A stretch of 5,720 nt of DNA from positions 1-5,720 of the forward strand of contig CAMNML010000024.1 of NCBI GenBank assembly GCA_946544685.1, read 5' to 3'. A model generated the notes under the pieces. The model had not been told where the DNA came from and searched no databases. It was given only the letters and a program-made list of their open reading frames with translations. Both the position numbers and the translations under genes were made by a program. Positions 5,034-5,720 of the stretch are shown here, one piece after another. This DNA is from an uncultured Caryophanales bacterium (GTDB lineage Bacteria; Bacillota_I; Bacilli_A; RF39; UBA660). Position 1 is the first letter of the stretch. Each line of letters begins with the position of its first letter.

Positions 5034-5121
5034 GATGATATATAAGTATTTTAGGTTGGTAGAATAATGTTAATACTAGGTAAGACATAGACATTGGTTC
5101 GAATCCAATTCGTATATCATT
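5034..5121 (+). ncRNA. tRNA-like domain with enlarged anticodon loop (degenerate or unconventional tRNA)
   Basis: A perfect T arm is present: ATTGG (5093-5097), loop TTCGAAT (5098-5104), CCAAT (5105-5109), with the invariant TTC and A. A D-arm-like motif AGGTTGGTAGAAT (5053-5065) is flanked by a stem ATTT/GAAT. An anticodon-position stem ATGTT (5067-5071) / GACAT (5084-5088) is 5 bp, but its loop AATACTAGGTAA is 12 nt instead of 7, so no anticodon can be assigned. The outer helix runs about 5034-5045 with 5110-5121, with one A-C mismatch, and is longer than a normal 7-bp acceptor stem. No CCA is encoded. It is either a decayed tRNA, a tRNA-like module of the large RNA, or an attachment site mimicking a tRNA. 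I do not call it a working tRNA. Confidence 0.55.
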
Positions 5122-5127
5122 GGTTCA

Positions 5128-5142
5128 GTGCTTATAAAGCAC
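5128..5142 (+). other. Hairpin with apical loop TTATAAA
   Basis: GTGC (5128-5131) and GCAC (5139-5142) enclose the loop TTATAAA. The same GTGC-TTATAA opening occurs in the hairpin 4954-4972 (loop TTATAATAG). Its loop is complementary to the loop of the hairpin at 5009-5029 and to that at 4774-4791. Confidence 0.45.
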
Positions 5143-5175
5143 GATGTTATTTTACCTCTATGTATTATAACGATT

Positions 5176-5205
5176 AGATATATAGCAATATATATCTTTT
5201 ATTTT
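5176..5205 (+). terminator. Probable intrinsic terminator of the noncoding RNA
   Basis: AGATATATA (5176-5184) pairs perfectly with TATATATCT (5189-5197) around the stable tetraloop GCAA, followed by TTTTATTTT. The shape is that of a rho-independent terminator. The stem is AT-rich and therefore weak, so partial readthrough into the genes at 5291 onward is plausible. Confidence 0.6.
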
Positions 5206-5290
5206 GGGTGAAAAAGGGAAATCGGCAGATACAATGATAATGAACAACCGATTGAGGGATTGGCAAGTATCTAAAAAGGAAAGTGATTAT

Positions 5291-5500
5291 ATGAAAAAAA
5301 TAACACTAGGAGATAGGATTAATTATTATTTAAGAAAACACTATGATATAGAGTGGAAGAATAGAGAAATATTAATTAATTCAAAAATTAAAGTATCAGA
5401 ATTAATAAAGATAAGATACTTTTTAAAAAATAATGGCATTAATTACAAAAATATAATAATTAAAGGAGATCAAAGATGTTCAAGTTATATACCAGTGTAG
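5291..5500 (+). CDS. Small hypothetical phage protein, 69 aa
   Basis: The frame is open from a TTG at 5204, but the ATG at 5291 has the only good ribosome binding site (AAGGAAAGTGATT, ending 2 nt upstream) and is chosen. The product is basic and mostly helical: KKITLGDRINYYLRKHYDIEW, then NREILINSKIKVSELIKIRYFLKN, then a beta-like IIIKGDQRC tail. I recognise no family. The segment KVSELIKIRYFLKNNG could be part of a helical DNA- or protein-binding fold. It is the first gene after the noncoding RNA and overlaps the next gene by 25 bp. The 85 nt before it (5206-5290) contain a short inverted repeat AATCGG/CCGATT (5220-5225, 5248-5253) and no convincing promoter. Confidence 0.65.
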   Translation: MKKITLGDRINYYLRKHYDIEWKNREILINSKIKVSELIKIRYFLKNNGINYKNIIIKGDQRCSSYIPV

Positions 5501-5720
5501 GAAGATGGCAATTATTAGATATATGCAGCAATGAAAAAGAAGTTGTATATAGTATGATAGATTATGCTAATAAATGCCATTTATATGATTATTTGATTAT
5601 TGAAAGAACTGATAATACTGATTTAATACACAAGAGAATTAGAGATGAGAAAGGTTTTAAAGAATATCTTTTAGAAGTTAAAGAAAGATATACTCCAAAA
5701 CCAATAGATGATATGTCTTG
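5476..5720 (+). CDS. Hypothetical phage protein, N-terminal 81 residues, cut off by window edge
   Basis: An ATG at 5476 with an excellent AAAGGAG (5462-5468, 7-nt spacer) opens a frame with no stop before the end of the window, so the gene is partial at its 3' end. The visible protein starts MFKLYTSVGRWQLLDICSN and continues with an alternating strand and helix pattern (EVVYSMIDYANKCHLYDY, then LIIERTDNTDLIHKRI), ending ERYTPKPIDDMS. The strand-helix-strand order, with 'YDYLIIERTDN' as second strand, suggests a small alpha/beta fold like several phage hypotheticals, but I cannot name it. It overlaps the preceding gene by 25 bp and is likely translationally coupled to it. Confidence 0.75.
   Translation, partial: MFKLYTSVGRWQLLDICSNEKEVVYSMIDYANKCHLYDYLIIERTDNTDLIHKRIRDEKGFKEYLLEVKERYTPKPIDDMS

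Larger units (their letters stand above)
4571..5205 (+). ncRNA. Large structured noncoding RNA, about 600-640 nt, candidate ROOL/GOLLD-like
   Basis: No credible gene lies in this stretch, yet it is higher in GC than the coding parts (40/120 over 4621-4740) and packed with complementary segments in order. These include hairpins at 4571-4604, 4617-4637, 4640-4657, 4774-4791, 4817-4832 (GAGA loop), 4954-4972, 4992-5007, 5009-5029 and 5128-5142; a potential pseudoknot at 4657-4727; an 11-bp long-range helix (4795-4805 with 4940-4950); a tRNA-like domain (5034-5121); and a terminator-like hairpin at the end. It starts right after a promoter-like region. In size, phage context and tRNA association it matches what is known of the large ornate RNA classes ROOL and GOLLD, whose members lie in phages or prophages, often near tRNA genes. 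I assign the existence of a structured RNA with good confidence and the class only tentatively. Ends are approximate. Confidence 0.65.

Noticed and set aside
4531..5205. CRISPR array, group I/II intron, retron or transposon end as explanation for the gene-free region
   Set aside because: No regularly spaced direct repeats, no reverse transcriptase or homing nuclease gene in the window, no intron-style conserved core or terminal inverted repeats seen.
5204..5290. N-terminal extension of the 69-aa protein from TTG 5204
   Set aside because: It begins inside the terminator T tract, has no ribosome binding site, and the ATG at 5291 is well served by AAGGAAAGTGATT.

Overview
This window is a very AT-rich piece of DNA with a dense, all plus-strand run of very short genes. 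Most have strong Shine-Dalgarno sites and many overlap the next gene. That architecture, a tyrosine recombinase and an ArpU/RinA-like regulator point to a phage or prophage of a low-GC Firmicute, most probably Clostridium or a close relative. The genus is inferred from base composition and gene style, not from a database match.

Positions 1-3109 hold twelve small genes transcribed rightward, most of them of unknown function: a possible small HTH protein, coiled-coil proteins, three very small membrane-type proteins (25, 61 and 53 aa; the first and last lie below usual ORF cut-offs), a conserved phage hypothetical starting MELWIRSQ, and one recognisable ASCH-domain protein. This looks like the end of an early or middle accessory module. 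Positions 3110-3225 are a short spacer with two inverted repeats. Positions 3226-4089 encode a tyrosine recombinase with a complete catalytic set. Positions 4099-4530 encode a sigma-region-4-like protein of the ArpU/RinA/DUF1492 kind, which in many Gram-positive phages sits just before the late genes and activates them.

Positions 4531-5205 carry no gene, but they are far from empty. The stretch opens with a tandem TTGTCC repeat and a promoter-like sequence. It then contains many consecutive hairpins, a potential pseudoknot, a long-range 11-bp helix, several apical loops with complementary U/A sequences, and a tRNA-like domain. It ends in a hairpin with a GCAA tetraloop and a T-rich tail that looks like an intrinsic terminator. 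GC is about one third here (40 of 120 counted over 4621-4740), against about 22% in a sampled coding line. I interpret it as one large structured noncoding RNA of roughly 600-640 nt. Size, phage location and tRNA association resemble the ornate large RNA classes ROOL and GOLLD. I cannot run a covariance search, so class membership is a hypothesis. This is the most interesting content of the window.

After the terminator, positions 5291-5500 and 5476 to the window end hold two more small overlapping genes, the second cut off by the edge. A plausible reading is that the ArpU-like protein activates transcription from the TTGTCC-containing region directly after its own gene. That would produce the large RNA and perhaps, by readthrough, the late genes further right.
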